This document shows positions 1 through 6,964 of a stretch of DNA of 10,480 bases, one piece after another. Both the position numbers and the translations under genes were made by a program. The stretch's first letter is position 1. Each line of letters starts with the position of its first letter. Origin of the DNA: DHVE2 group archaeon (lineage in GTDB: Archaea; Thermoplasmatota; Thermoplasmata; Thermoplasmatales; Aciduliprofundaceae); contig WAOY01000178.1 of NCBI GenBank assembly GCA_015520985.1, forward strand, positions 1 to 10,480. Reading direction: 5' to 3'. The notes below the pieces were generated by a model that worked only from the letters and a program-made list of their open reading frames with translations, had not been told where the DNA came from and ran no database searches.

Positions 1-996
1 GATGGAATAGTAAACGAAGAGGAGCCCGATAATACTCTCTAAGACGAGGAAGAAGGCGAATATCAGGAGGCGCAGGGGAATTAGGGCCTCAACGGTAGTC
101 GTAGCCGAGAAGATGAGTATGAGTTTCACAACGGATTTTGTGGACACCGCGATGGGGAATTTGAACTTCCGTGGCCTCTCACCCCTGGACACCTTCAGGT
201 TCTTCCACAGCAGGAGGAAGAGAAGCGCGTAGATGAGAAAAGTGAAGAGGTGCACCGGAGCGGGGGGCAGGTACTCGGTGTTGTAGCCCAAGGCGGTGGA
301 TATGTAGAAGAGAATGAGGAGGACCAGGGCAATTGAGAATCCGGCTTTGCCCGGAAGGTAGTCCCCCAGGGCCCTGCGCCTCCCGAGCATGTAGCGTCTC
401 CATAGAAGAACCAGGGCGAGGACGAAAAACGCGGAGGACAGGGAGGAGAGGAGGCAGTTGATGGGATCGAGGTTGAACATTCCCATCAATCCCAAGATGA
501 CCGCGCCGTAGAGCAGCGTTCTCTTCGCCCTCTTGGGGGTCGAGAAGAGGGAATTCAACCTCGGGGGGAGATAGGAGAGCATTCCACGGGAATGAGTCAA
601 AGATGCCTCGGACAGGGTAAGGGGGATTATGAACGACATGAATGGATGCCAGAACAGGACCACGAGGAAGAAGGGAACTATGTATATGCCGAATACACTT
701 GGCCCGTTGCTGCCCCACTCTGCGCCGCCCCACACCACCTTGGTTATGTATGTCTCGTACATCCCGAATATCATCCCCGCGGGGTAAAGGGCGTAAAGGG
801 TGGGCTTCCCGTATTTAAGCACGATTGTCCCGAGGACCACGGTGTGAAGAGCGTAGACGGGGAACACGATGAGCCAGCCTGGAGCGGTGAAATAGGGATA
901 AGGGGTGGATCCAGAGATCACCTCGGCGAAGAACACGGAGATTATACCCACAAGGGTCCAGAAGGCGATTTTTTCAAGGGGTGGTACCCTTCCCAC
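1..996 (-). CDS. Polytopic membrane protein of unknown function, 3' end outside window
   Basis: An open frame of 332 codons runs from a GTG at 996 to the window edge without a stop, so the C-terminus is missing. The product is very hydrophobic, with about ten candidate membrane segments near residues 10-27, 41-60, 66-88, 100-127, 160-174, 182-199, 218-236, 247-264, 288-306 and 308-330. Basic loops (PKRAKR at 154-159, RRYMLGRRR at 200-208, RGERPRKFK at 271-279) probably face the cytoplasm. The GTG start is supported by a GAGGTG Shine-Dalgarno 5 bases upstream and by the in-frame MoaE stop just before it; the first in-frame ATG (residue 75) would remove two membrane segments. It follows the MoaE-like gene after 9 bases, so the two are probably co-transcribed. 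A central stretch with the GMYETYITKVVWGG motif (78-91) looks conserved-type, but I do not recognise the family. No catalytic motif is evident. Confidence 0.8.
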   Translation of the reverse strand, partial: MGRVPPLEKIAFWTLVGIISVFFAEVISGSTPYPYFTAPGWLIVFPVYALHTVVLGTIVLKYGKPTLYALYPAGMIFGMYETYITKVVWGGAEWGSNGPSVFGIYIVPFFLVVLFWHPFMSFIIPLTLSEASLTHSRGMLSYLPPRLNSLFSTPKRAKRTLLYGAVILGLMGMFNLDPINCLLSSLSSAFFVLALVLLWRRYMLGRRRALGDYLPGKAGFSIALVLLILFYISTALGYNTEYLPPAPVHLFTFLIYALLFLLLWKNLKVSRGERPRKFKFPIAVSTKSVVKLILIFSATTTVEALIPLRLLIFAFFLVLESIIGLLFVYYSI

Positions 997-1001
997 GGCG
1001 A

Positions 1002-1007
1002 CACCTC
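1002..1007 (-). promoter_or_regulatory. Shine-Dalgarno GAGGTG of the membrane-protein gene
   Basis: GAGGTG on the minus strand lies 5 bases before the GTG at 996 and overlaps the TGA stop of the MoaE-like gene. It decides the GTG start, because no ATG is available until residue 75. Confidence 0.6.
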
Positions 1008-1368
1008 AGAACTCCTTCCTGGAAACAGGCTCCCTCTCCTTTATCAGGTCGATACCCATCCTGCACGCCTCGAAGCCCTCCCGGCGGTGCACCGTGGAGA
1101 TTATCACGGCTGCGAGCAGATCACCGACCTTCAGCTCGCCCACGCTGTGGTACAGTATCACGTTCTCTATCGGGAACCTGGAACGGAGTTCCTCCTCTAT
1201 CTCCTCCATTATCTTCCTCGCGTCCGGATTCTCGGTGCACACCATCCCCTTTACCCTCTTTCCCTCGTTCTCTGCACGCACGTATCCGAAGTAGGAGACG
1301 ATGCTCCCCTTCTTCTCGCCTACGAGGTTCAGAAGTTCCTCCTCATCTGCGCGACCCACGAGAATCAT
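1006..1368 (-). CDS. MoaE-like protein (molybdopterin synthase catalytic subunit family), short form
   Basis: MoaE transfers sulfur from thiocarboxylated MoaD to cyclic pyranopterin monophosphate, making molybdopterin in the cytoplasm. The 120 residues match the MoaE core: GSIVSYFGYVR (21-31), the VGELKVGD turn (76-83), the STVHRREGFEA segment (91-101) and DLIKEREP (107-114). By alignment from memory with E. coli MoaE (about 150 residues), H94-R95 correspond to the conserved His-Arg pair and K110 to catalytic K119. The position of catalytic K126 (FWKRE) reads VSRKE (115-119), with Arg in the lysine column and Lys one place later. The protein stops there, without the usual C-terminal tail. The ATG at 1368 overlaps the 3' end of the Nop5 gene by 26 bases and has a good Shine-Dalgarno 7 bases upstream, so coupled translation is likely. 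Family membership is fairly sure; whether it makes molybdopterin is not, since no moaD or other cofactor gene is visible. Confidence 0.85.
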   Translation of the reverse strand: MILVGRADEEELLNLVGEKKGSIVSYFGYVRAENEGKRVKGMVCTENPDARKIMEEIEEELRSRFPIENVILYHSVGELKVGDLLAAVIISTVHRREGFEACRMGIDLIKEREPVSRKEF

Positions 1369-2176
1369 TCCGTATCTCCTCCGCTCTCCTTTTTAACTCC
1401 TCCTTCAGGCGATCGGCGATGAATTCCCCGCCGTAGTAATCCACCCGCGCCGCTATAGCGATCTTCCCGGCGAGGGCCCTGGCGATCTTCCCCCTGAGCT
1501 TCTTCGGGGAATTCCTCACCTCCGCCACCTGGAATATTATGCCGTGCTTCGGGCAGGGCGTACCCTTCTTCAGGTGCTGGAAGAAGGCGTCCTCGGCGCC
1601 GAGAACCTGAATCGTGGATGCTGGCATCATGGCCAGGCGCCTTAATCCGCCGGCGTAGTGTATCAGGCGGGACGCTATTATAGGCCCGACCAGGTGGCTC
1701 AGGTTCGGTGCGATTTTTCTGGCTCTCCTCTCTATACTGTTCGCCAGGGCGTTGCGGAGGGAAATGAGGTGGTCAATCTCCCTGCGCAGGAGATCCCCTT
1801 CCTCTATCTCCCCGTCCAGTATCTCCTCTATGTTCTCCATCTCCAGGTTCCTCTCGGAGAGGAGGTTCACCGTGCTCACCACGTCGTCGTACATGGCGAG
1901 GATCTGCTCAAGGACATAGTCCTCGGAGAGGCTCTCCTTCATCCTCCACTTCGCGAGCCTTATCGCTACGTCCCGCATCCTCTCCGGGTCCTTCAGATAA
2001 GAGGATACGCGTATCTCCTCCCCGGGGTACTTCTCCAGGAAATGCGCTATGGGCCCGTAATCGCCCCGGGATATCCTGTCCAGGATCTCCGGGGCCTTTT
2101 CGTCGGGGAACTCGTACCTGTCGAGCACCTCTCCCTTTTCCACGCGATAAACACCGCGCCAGTTAATCACTATCAA
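1343..2176 (-). CDS. Nop5/Nop56-family box C/D RNP core protein, short form
   Basis: Archaeal Nop5 bridges L7Ae-bound box C/D guide RNA and the methyltransferase fibrillarin, for 2'-O-methylation of rRNA and tRNA. Residues about 84-160 are the NOSIC/helical region (QILAMYDDVVSTVNLLSER, 91-109). The signature Nop domain follows: GPIIASRLIHYAGGLRRLA (164-182), MPASTIQVLGAEDAFF (184-199), PKHGIIF (209-215) and RGKIARALAGKIAIAARVDYY (228-248), ending in a basic tail. The HFPEL-type motif common after NLLSER is absent, and a short acidic linker (about 112-127) takes its place, so the coiled coil is probably reduced. At 277 residues it is much shorter than 370-400 residue versions, though similarly short archaeal Nop5 proteins exist. 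The start is uncertain: TTG at 2176 has GGTGAGG 4 bases upstream, while GTG at 2170 has it 10 bases upstream. The gene overlaps the zinc-ribbon gene by 14 bases. Fibrillarin, the usual neighbour, is not in the window. Confidence 0.92.
   Translation of the reverse strand: MIVINWRGVYRVEKGEVLDRYEFPDEKAPEILDRISRGDYGPIAHFLEKYPGEEIRVSSYLKDPERMRDVAIRLAKWRMKESLSEDYVLEQILAMYDDVVSTVNLLSERNLEMENIEEILDGEIEEGDLLRREIDHLISLRNALANSIERRARKIAPNLSHLVGPIIASRLIHYAGGLRRLAMMPASTIQVLGAEDAFFQHLKKGTPCPKHGIIFQVAEVRNSPKKLRGKIARALAGKIAIAARVDYYGGEFIADRLKEELKRRAEEIRNDSRGSRR
1376..1382 (-). promoter_or_regulatory. Shine-Dalgarno GGAGGAG of the MoaE-like gene
   Basis: GGAGGAG on the minus strand sits 7 bases before the ATG at 1368, inside the last codons of the Nop5 gene. 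It supports a start that overlaps the upstream gene rather than a later GTG. Confidence 0.65.
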
Positions 2177-2690
2177 CGAACCTCACCCCCACCCAGGAGA
2201 AGTCCTGGTCCATCTCCTCCTCGTAGAGCTCGATGACCCCCTCCTCCAGGAGGTAAACCAGGGCATCCCTTATCTGCGTGATGTCGTACCCCTCTAGGTC
2301 GTTCTTGAGGTACCTGGCAAGTTCGGTGAGGGCCTCGTCCTCCATGCTCTGGGTCTTCTTCACGTTGACCCTCACGTACCCCTTCAGGCGTATCTCCGCC
2401 TTGATGATGCGGCCTATCTTCAGGTGAATGGAATCGTAGTATATCGCCCTCCCGGTGCCGAGGAAATCCCCGTAGTACCACCCGCAGTGGGGGCACATGT
2501 ACAGCGGGATGTCGCTCTCCGCGTCCACGAGGAGCATCTTGCCCTTCCCGCAGTGCCTGCAAACAAGTTCGTTCTCCACCTCAACCCTGGGCCTCTCGTA
2601 AACCACGTACTCATCCAGGTTGGCGCCGCAAAAGGGACAGAACTTGGAGTTGTCACTGAGCCTGGCACCGCAGTTCGGGCAGTACTTCAT
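2163..2690 (-). CDS. Double zinc-ribbon protein of unknown function
   Basis: The 175-residue product carries four CxxC knuckles: C4/C7, C18/C21, C44/C47 and C66/C69. These form a short N-terminal zinc-ribbon (CPNCG...CPFCG, the common zinc-ribbon_2 type) and a second, longer ribbon (CRHCG...CPHCG). Next comes a strand-rich part (about 75-115) and a helical C-terminal part (about 118-160) that could be a small winged-helix or protein-binding unit; that assignment is inference. The acidic end and paired ribbons suggest a protein or nucleic-acid adaptor rather than an enzyme. The ATG at 2690 gives the usual MKYCPNCG beginning and is preceded by GGGGAT. A GTG at 2711 would add seven residues and start 3 bases after the TPR gene's stop, so it cannot be excluded. 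The gene overlaps the Nop5 start by 14 bases, indicating one transcript. I do not recognise the full-length family. Confidence 0.85.
   Translation of the reverse strand: MKYCPNCGARLSDNSKFCPFCGANLDEYVVYERPRVEVENELVCRHCGKGKMLLVDAESDIPLYMCPHCGWYYGDFLGTGRAIYYDSIHLKIGRIIKAEIRLKGYVRVNVKKTQSMEDEALTELARYLKNDLEGYDITQIRDALVYLLEEGVIELYEEEMDQDFSWVGVRFVDSD
2181..2187 (-). promoter_or_regulatory. Shine-Dalgarno GGTGAGG of the Nop5 gene
   Basis: GGTGAGG on the minus strand lies within the last codons of the zinc-ribbon gene. It serves either the TTG at 2176 (4-base spacing) or the GTG at 2170 (10-base spacing). No ATG occurs nearby, so a non-ATG start is required. Confidence 0.5.
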
Positions 2691-2714
2691 ACCATCCCCA
2701 TGAGCCTTCACAGT

Positions 2715-5213
2715 TTAACCTTTTTCCTCGGGGTAAACGAAGGTCTTCTTCAGATCCTCCATCTCCTTCAGTATGATATCGTAGCCGGTGATGCGGTAGT
2801 ACTCCTCCAGGAAATCCACCAGGCTGGCGAGCTTGTGCATCCTCTTCATCCCGTCCATCAATCTGTCCAGGTACGCCCAGTGCTCCCTCTCCTCCCTCGC
2901 AAGAACTATTATGCGGGCCATCCAGAGCTCGTACTCGTCCTCCGGGAAGATCACGTCTATTACGCGTTCCATCTGCTCCAGCATCTTCCTGCCGTGGCAG
3001 CGGACCAGGAGGCCGTAAACGTGGGAGGCCTGGTTCTCTATGCCTATCTCGCGGTACATCTCCAGGGCGCGCTCGGCCCACTTGGCACAGAGCTCGACCT
3101 TGCCCTCCGCATAGTATATTTTCGCCACGTAATAGTAAGCGTCCGGTGCATCGTAGATATCGCCGTGCTTCTCCGCCAGTGAAATCGCCTTTTTGGCGTG
3201 CTTAATGCCCTCTTCAAATTTGCGCATGAGGTAGTACAGGTTCGCCAAGGTTATGTGGGCTTGTATCATGAACTTGACGCTGCCTATCTTCTCGGCCACC
3301 TCCATCTGCTTCTGCAGGTAGTCCAGGGAGCCCGCGAAGTCCCCCAGTTCCATCAGAATTGAGGCTATGTTGCCATACCCGTAGTTGAGCCCGTCCAGGT
3401 TGCCCGCGAGGATGTTGTAGTCCACGCTCTTCTTGTACGCCTCCAGGGCTTCGTACACATCCCCGAGGGTAACATAGGCGGTGCCTATGTTGTTGTACGA
3501 CGTTGCCATGCCGTCGTAGTCCCGGAGCTTCTCCTCTATCTCCAGGCTCCTGCGGTAGTGCTCCAGGGCCTTCTTGGCCAGGCCACGGTCCGAGTATATT
3601 ATGCCCAGGTTGTTGTAGATTGAAGATATCCCCTTCAGGTCGCGCAGGGCCCGGAATATCTTCATCGCCATCCTGTAGTACCTCTCCCCGTCGTCCAGGT
3701 TCCTCATGCTCACGTGCACGTTGCCTATGTTCTTGTAGCCCATGGCCAGTTCCCAGTCGTTGTTCAGTTCCCTGGCCATCTCTATGTGGCGCATCTCCAC
3801 CTCCATGGCGTTCCGGTAGAGACCCAGGCGGAAGAGGCACTCCGCCTCTATCCTGTACGACACCATGTCGATGAACTCGTCGCTCCCGCGGCATTCTGCG
3901 CAGAGGGATATGGCCTCCCTGTAATCGCCCATGCCCTGCCTCACCATGGCCTTCTCCAGGAGCGCCAGAGATCGCAGTTTGTCCCCATAGCGAAGGGCGT
4001 CTTCGCCCCGGCCCACCTTTCCTAGGGCGCGGATGAAATTGTGGTACGTCCACACCCTTAGGGACGGATCGTCCCTCATGTTGAGCAGCCTTTCGAGCTC
4101 GCCGAGGTGGTGCACAGCCGAGCGGTGGTCGCGGTAGTGCAGGGATATGTCCACGCATTCCCTGAGGTAGGGAATCGCTCTTCCTGGCTCAGAAGCTATG
4201 GAGTAGTGCCTCGCCAGTTCAAAGATCCTCTCCCAGCCGATGTAAATCTTTTTCCTCTCTATCGCCCGGCCCACCTGCAGGTGGTACCTGCGCCTCTCCT
4301 CATCCGTGAGCATGGAGTAGCAGAACCTCCTGAATTCGGAACTGGTGAAGAGGTATCCCCTGTACTCAGAGCCGCGATAGATGCTTGAAAACTCGGATAT
4401 GATCCCCAGGGACTTCAGGCGATTCACATCCTCCCGGGGCACCGTGCCGAGGACATCGCGAACCACGGAGGTCCAGAAGAAGTTGCCCATGGTGGATCCG
4501 ACCTTCAGGAGATTACGCTGGAATTCGTTCAGCAAGTTCCACACGCACCGGAACCCCTCTTCCCTGCTCTTCACCAGGGTACCCGTTTCCCTCCTGCACA
4601 GGTCGATGAGGTCCAGCATGGCTGGGTTTCCCCGGGACACCTCGTATATCTCGTCGACAATCCCCTCCAGCTCCGTGCCCCTCAGGCTCTCCTCCAGCTC
4701 GTCCCTCCGCAGGTCGTCCACGATCACCACGTCGGCGAGTCCATTCATCACCAAATGCTCCAGGTTTTCGCTCAGTTCCATGCTCTCCATGCCCTTGGGG
4801 TAACTCACGGCCACGAGCACCCCCGGCACGGGGTGAACGGAGAGGTAGTGCAGGAACCTGAGGGAGAGATGATCCGCGTTGTGTATCTCCTTTATGTGGA
4901 CTATAACGGGCCTGATCTTCTCCATCTCCTCGGCTATGCGGCGGAACAGCGTGTCGGTGCTGTACCTACCGAGGAGAACACGGGGAAAATTGACGTTGGC
5001 GAACCTACGGATGGTACCCAGGGGAACGTTTCTCTCGCTCTCCTCGGCCCTGTACTGCAGAAGGCGAATACCCTCATCCTCCGCGAATTTCCTGACAAGG
5101 TAACCCTTACCGCTTCCAGATGGACCCACCAAAATGGCGATCCTTCCGCTTTTCTGGGCCTTCTCCCAGACCTTCCTGAACCTCTCAAGGTCACGGGTTC
5201 TGATGAACTGCAT
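2715..5213 (-). CDS. STAND/MalT-like P-loop protein with C-terminal TPR array, degenerate Walker motifs
   Basis: The 832-residue protein has a STAND/AAA-type NTPase module (about 1-300) and a long TPR superhelix (about 340-740) ending in a helical tail. The architecture resembles MalT/AfsR-like signalling ATPases, in which TPRs sense partners and the NTPase acts as a switch. Visible motifs are the P-loop GPSGSGKG (30-37), the Walker B region VIVHIKEIHNAD (103-114) and the RGNP motif (194-197), followed by a winged-helix-like region (about 225-310). TPR-like units such as SYNNIGTAYVTLGDVYEAL (572-590) recur about every 40 residues. Two key positions are altered: the Ser/Thr after the P-loop lysine is G37, and the Walker B aspartate is K108, with E109 kept. 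Both normally position magnesium, so hydrolysis may be weak or absent. No DNA-binding or effector domain is evident. It is the first gene of the minus-strand run and follows a TATA box placed for a leaderless transcript. The ATG at 5213 has no good Shine-Dalgarno. Confidence 0.88.
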   Translation of the reverse strand: MQFIRTRDLERFRKVWEKAQKSGRIAILVGPSGSGKGYLVRKFAEDEGIRLLQYRAEESERNVPLGTIRRFANVNFPRVLLGRYSTDTLFRRIAEEMEKIRPVIVHIKEIHNADHLSLRFLHYLSVHPVPGVLVAVSYPKGMESMELSENLEHLVMNGLADVVIVDDLRRDELEESLRGTELEGIVDEIYEVSRGNPAMLDLIDLCRRETGTLVKSREEGFRCVWNLLNEFQRNLLKVGSTMGNFFWTSVVRDVLGTVPREDVNRLKSLGIISEFSSIYRGSEYRGYLFTSSEFRRFCYSMLTDEERRRYHLQVGRAIERKKIYIGWERIFELARHYSIASEPGRAIPYLRECVDISLHYRDHRSAVHHLGELERLLNMRDDPSLRVWTYHNFIRALGKVGRGEDALRYGDKLRSLALLEKAMVRQGMGDYREAISLCAECRGSDEFIDMVSYRIEAECLFRLGLYRNAMEVEMRHIEMARELNNDWELAMGYKNIGNVHVSMRNLDDGERYYRMAMKIFRALRDLKGISSIYNNLGIIYSDRGLAKKALEHYRRSLEIEEKLRDYDGMATSYNNIGTAYVTLGDVYEALEAYKKSVDYNILAGNLDGLNYGYGNIASILMELGDFAGSLDYLQKQMEVAEKIGSVKFMIQAHITLANLYYLMRKFEEGIKHAKKAISLAEKHGDIYDAPDAYYYVAKIYYAEGKVELCAKWAERALEMYREIGIENQASHVYGLLVRCHGRKMLEQMERVIDVIFPEDEYELWMARIIVLAREEREHWAYLDRLMDGMKRMHKLASLVDFLEEYYRITGYDIILKEMEDLKKTFVYPEEKG

Positions 5214-5235
5214 GATGTTGTAAATCTCCCCGAGG

Positions 5236-5243
5236 GATATAAA
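5236..5243 (-). promoter_or_regulatory. TATA box of the TPR/zinc-ribbon/Nop5/MoaE gene run
   Basis: TTTATATC on the minus strand is centred near 5240. Archaeal transcription usually starts about 25 bases downstream, here close to 5214, next to the ATG at 5213. That predicts a leaderless or nearly leaderless mRNA. It is the only convincing promoter I see for the five-gene run. Confidence 0.6.
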
Positions 5244-5251
5244 CCTTCGCC

Positions 5252-5257
5252 AAAAAA
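5252..5257 (-). terminator. T-tract terminator after the thermosome gene
   Basis: Six consecutive T on the minus strand lie about 17 bases past the thermosome stop, with no hairpin. Oligo-T tracts commonly terminate archaeal transcription. The position between the stop codon and the next TATA box fits termination before the downstream gene run. Confidence 0.5.
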
Positions 5258-5274
5258 TAGTTAATCAGAGGAGG

Positions 5275-6897
5275 TCACTCCTCCTCTCCGCCCGTGTCGC
5301 CCTTGGGGCCCTTGTCCTTGCTCTCGCCCTTCGCGGCAACGACGTCGTCTATGCGCAGTATCATTATCGCTGCATCCGTCGCGCTATTGATCGCCTGCTT
5401 GCCCACGCGTATCGGCTCGATTACTCCGAGGGCCTCCATGTCCTCAACCTTGCCGGTGTACACGTTGATTCCGTACGTTACCTTGCCCTCCTTATGCACT
5501 TTGCGCAGCTGTATGAGCATCTCAATGGGATCCAGGCCAGCGTTCTCGGCCAGGCTCCTGGGTATGACCTCAAGCGCATCTGCGAATTTCTCAATCGCAA
5601 GCTGCTCCCTGCCGCCAACGCTGGGCGCGTACTCGCGGAGCCTCAGGGATATCTCGACCGCGCTGGAACCTCCGCCGGTGACGTACTTCCCGTCCTCTAT
5701 AGCCTTCGCCACCACGTGCAGCGCGTCCTTTATGCTCCTCTCTATCTCGTCCACCACATGCTCCGTGCCTCCCCGTATAAGGATGCTCACGCTCTTGGGG
5801 TTTTCGCAGCCCATCACGAAGCTCATGTTGTCCTCGCCGATCTTCCTCTCTTCCACCATTTCAGCGTGGCCGAGATCTTCGCTGCTCAGGTCGTCCAGAT
5901 TGGTCACGATCCTGGCGCCTGTTGCCCTGGAGAGCTTCTCCATGTCGCTCTTCTTCACGCGGCGCACGGCGTATATGCCCGCCTTCGCCAGGAAGTGCTG
6001 CGCCAGGTCATCTATGCCCTTCTGGCAGAAGACCACGTTGGCTCCGCTGCTCTTTATCTTCTCAACCATCTCTCTGATGAGCTTCTCCTCCTGCTCCAGG
6101 AACTCGTGGATCATGTCGGGGCTCTTTATCTGGATGTTCGCGTCTATCTCGGGCTTCTTCACCTCGAGAGCAGCGTTTATTAGAGCGATCTTCGCATCCT
6201 TAACCACCTTGGGCATGCCCGGGTGCACCTTCTCCTTGTCTATGATCATGCCCTCTATGAGCTCGGTGCTGTCTATGGAGCCGCCCTGCTTCTTTATGAT
6301 CTGGATCGCATCCACATCCGCTACCCACCTGTCGCCCACCTTCTCGGCGACCTTCTTAACCGCCTTCACCGCTATCTCACTAAGCAGGTCCTTCGCCATG
6401 CTCGCGCTCTTGCTGCTCAGCGCAGTGCCCGCGATCTTCTTCAGAATCTCCTCGTTCTCCAGGTCTATGGGCTTGGCAATCTCCTCGAGGATTTCCTTGG
6501 CCTTTTCAGCCGCGAGGCGGTAGCCCTTGGTTATGACGGTGGGATGCACGTTCTGATCTATGAGCTCCTCGGCGTTCTTGAGAAGTTCACCCGCCAGAAC
6601 GACGGCGGTGGTGGTCCCATCGCCAACTTCGCTGTCCTGCGTCTTGGCGACTTCAACCATCATCTTAGCCGCGGGGTGCTCCACATCGATTTCCTTCAGG
6701 ATGGTCACGCCATCATTGGTTATGACCACATCACCAAGGGAGTCCACGAGCATCTTGTCCATTCCCCTTGGACCCAGAGTGGTGCGAACCGCCTCCGCGA
6801 TTGCTCTAGCGGCGGCGATGTTGTTCTTCATCGCTTCCCTGCCGGTCTCCCTCCTGGTACCCTCCTTGAGTATGAGGATCGGCTGTCCCGCGAGCAT
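5275..6897 (-). CDS. Thermosome subunit (group II chaperonin)
   Basis: This is an ATP-driven cytoplasmic folding machine that assembles into double rings with a built-in lid. At 540 residues it has the normal family length. Family motifs are intact: the N-terminal [10 protein letters not shown] (4-13), [15 protein letters not shown] (39-53) with [11 protein letters not shown] (61-71) for nucleotide and magnesium binding, the [15 protein letters not shown] segment (92-106), KDALHVV with D391 as the likely catalytic aspartate, [15 protein letters not shown] (407-421), and [12 protein letters not shown] (512-523) near the end. The acidic, Gly-containing tail ends in GGEEE and lacks the GGM repeats seen in some chaperonins. 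The ATG at 6897 has a strong Shine-Dalgarno and a BRE/TATA pair, so the gene is transcribed alone. The subunit type (alpha or beta) cannot be decided without other paralogues, so no a/b symbol is given. It supplies no obvious functional link to the genes downstream. Confidence 0.98.
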   Translation of the reverse strand: MLAGQPILILKEGTRRETGREAMKNNIAAARAIAEAVRTTLGPRGMDKMLVDSLGDVVITNDGVTILKEIDVEHPAAKMMVEVAKTQDSEVGDGTTTAVVLAGELLKNAEELIDQNVHPTVITKGYRLAAEKAKEILEEIAKPIDLENEEILKKIAGTALSSKSASMAKDLLSEIAVKAVKKVAEKVGDRWVADVDAIQIIKKQGGSIDSTELIEGMIIDKEKVHPGMPKVVKDAKIALINAALEVKKPEIDANIQIKSPDMIHEFLEQEEKLIREMVEKIKSSGANVVFCQKGIDDLAQHFLAKAGIYAVRRVKKSDMEKLSRATGARIVTNLDDLSSEDLGHAEMVEERKIGEDNMSFVMGCENPKSVSILIRGGTEHVVDEIERSIKDALHVVAKAIEDGKYVTGGGSSAVEISLRLREYAPSVGGREQLAIEKFADALEVIPRSLAENAGLDPIEMLIQLRKVHKEGKVTYGINVYTGKVEDMEALGVIEPIRVGKQAINSATDAAIMILRIDDVVAAKGESKDKGPKGDTGGEEE

Positions 6898-6902
6898 CTC
6901 AC

Positions 6903-6911
6903 ATCACCTCC
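6903..6911 (-). promoter_or_regulatory. Shine-Dalgarno GGAGGTGAT of the thermosome gene
   Basis: GGAGGTGAT on the minus strand is a near-perfect complement to the 16S 3' end. It sits 5 bases before the ATG at 6897 and fixes that start. Confidence 0.8.
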
Positions 6912-6932
6912 GGTTGCCGTAAAAAATTTCTT

Positions 6933-6949
6933 CTATAAAAAGTTTTCTC
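6933..6949 (-). promoter_or_regulatory. BRE/TATA promoter of the thermosome gene
   Basis: On the minus strand a purine-rich GAGAAAAC (BRE-like) directly precedes TTTTTATAG (6941-6933). Transcription would start near 6911-6914, giving a short leader that begins at or just before the Shine-Dalgarno. The same A/T core reads TATAAAAA on the plus strand, so it could also influence the divergent surface-protein gene. No repressor operator is recognisable with confidence. Confidence 0.55.
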
Positions 6950-6956
6950 AAAAGGG

Positions 6957-6964
6957 AAAAATAC
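6957..6964 (+). promoter_or_regulatory. Candidate TATA-like element of the surface-protein gene
   Basis: AAAAATAC, preceded by the purine-rich AAAAGGG, is centred about 25 bases before the ATG at 6985. That would give a leaderless mRNA, which fits the lack of a Shine-Dalgarno in the 10 bases before the start. The match to consensus is weak. The TATAAAAA at 6934-6941 is an alternative that would give a leader of about 22 bases. Confidence 0.35.

Noticed and set aside
179..733. Minus-strand open frame of 184 codons
   Set aside because: It is a shifted frame of the membrane-protein gene; its Pro/Arg/His-rich product has no membrane segments, while the other frame reads as a coherent ten-segment protein from 996 to the edge.
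592..1422. Plus-strand open frame of 276 codons
   Set aside because: It lies opposite the Nop5, MoaE-like and membrane-protein genes, which have clear family motifs or membrane segments. Its product is low in recognisable structure, and long antisense frames are expected from the GC-rich codon use.
3214..4158. Minus-strand open frame of 314 codons inside the TPR gene
   Set aside because: The product is a Gly/Pro/Arg/His-rich sequence typical of an off-frame reading, whereas the overlapping frame shows regular TPR motifs.
4695..4727. VVIVDDL in the TPR protein (residues 162-168) as the true Walker B motif
   Set aside because: It comes too far after the HIKEIHNAD strand and precedes the DELEESL segment, matching the later strand common in STAND/AAA proteins before the lid. 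The VIVHIKEIHNAD segment is at the right place for Walker B.
5294..6523. Plus-strand open frame of 409 codons opposite the thermosome gene
   Set aside because: It is antisense to an intact thermosome gene and is rich in Ser/Leu/Ile from complementing its codons. No start signals or domains were seen.
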